Shown: one piece after another, positions 63,885-64,000 of the stretch
Numbering within the stretch: position 1 is the first letter of the stretch
Layout: each line of letters begins with the position of its first letter
Origin: Thalassomonas sp. RHCl1
GTDB taxonomy: Bacteria; Pseudomonadota; Gammaproteobacteria; Enterobacterales; Alteromonadaceae
Length of the DNA stretch: 64,000 bases
Direction: 5' to 3'
Assembly: GCF_947387555.1 (NCBI RefSeq)
Contig: NZ_CANDNZ010000001.1
Coordinates: 124,001 to 188,000 of the forward strand
Program-made: the position numbers and the translations under genes
The notes under the pieces: model-generated
What the model saw: the letters and a program-made list of their open reading frames with translations, nothing else
Databases searched by the model: none
What the model was told of the DNA's origin: nothing

Positions 63885-64000
63885 CTATAGCTTATCGGGG
63901 ATAGCAGCTTGCTGTTTGTCTGTTTGCTGAGGCTTTTGGGCGGCAGGTTTCGCCAAGTTAATTAGGTTGCCCGTTAGCATCAGAGCCGCGCCGACAAAAA
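63885..64000 (-). CDS. C-terminal end of a putative membrane protein (5' end outside window)
   Basis: On the minus strand a frame runs in from the right edge and stops at TAG 63887-63885. It encodes 37 visible residues, starting FVGAALMLTGNLINLA followed by a polar tail. The hydrophobic GAALMLTGNLI resembles the last helix of EamA/DMT-type transporters. The evidence is short, so the family call is tentative. Spacing to the hydrolase gene is eight bases. Confidence 0.5.
   Translation of the reverse strand, partial: FVGAALMLTGNLINLAKPAAQKPQQTDKQQAAIPDKL

Noticed and set aside
1-64000. tRNA or rRNA genes, integrase or prophage genes, phage attachment sites
   Set aside because: None could be recognised by eye; small RNAs cannot be excluded without a covariance-model search.

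Overview
The window looks like chromosomal DNA from a marine gammaproteobacterium of the Alteromonadales. A Colwelliaceae/Thalassomonas-like genome is my best guess, from gene order, protein character and moderate GC; no search was run. Two conserved blocks anchor it. One is thrLABC with a Thr/Ile-codon leader peptide and attenuator (981-5916). The other is the ndk-rlmN-pilW-rodZ-ispG-hisS-yfgM-bamB-der block (35142-45335), with iscX lying upstream and xseA downstream. Between and around them sits accessory DNA.

Layout. 1-904: 3' part of a PAS/GGDEF diguanylate cyclase. 981-8808: thr operon, ung, a GNAT acetyltransferase and an amine-oxidase-like flavoprotein. 9103-18819: a co-directional, partly AT-richer island. 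It holds a secreted protein of six 96-residue fibronectin-like repeats, a secreted protein ending in a YD-like motif, a Fic-domain protein, a 1431-residue RHS/YD protein with an unclassified C-terminal tip, a two-helix membrane protein that may be its immunity partner, and a decayed RAYT transposase. 19100-28173: a SymE-like protein, a PEP-CTERM protein, an Ig-like lipoprotein, a 2-hydroxyacid dehydrogenase, NnrS, a secreted EEP-family nuclease/phosphatase, a 51-bp tandem repeat array and two small loci. 28505-31345: a cysteine desulfurase/persulfide-dioxygenase-like/rhodanese fusion, a 43-residue membrane protein, iscX and a fossil copy of the iscX tail. 31579-34780: malic enzyme and a MATE transporter. 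45550-48103: PilZ protein, cold-shock protein, xseA.

48313-56218 appears to be one regulated system: a TonB-dependent receptor, a membrane-anchored AraC-type regulator, a dihaem cytochrome c, a MauG/CcpA-like dihaem peroxidase, and a beta-helix protein ending in a haem c domain. Both outer transcription units start with the same direct-repeat motif (core GAATnCGTCAG) arranged in 21-bp steps that run into the -35 position. This suggests that the AraC protein encoded between them controls both. 56278-64000: an ankyrin protein, an orphan histidine kinase, a TetR regulator beside a neutral ceramidase, a PhzF-like protein, a zinc-ribbon protein, an alpha/beta hydrolase and the end of a putative membrane protein.

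The least explained parts are the RHS/Fic/FN3 island and the TonB receptor-AraC-haem locus. All functional statements rest on motifs and organisation read by eye.
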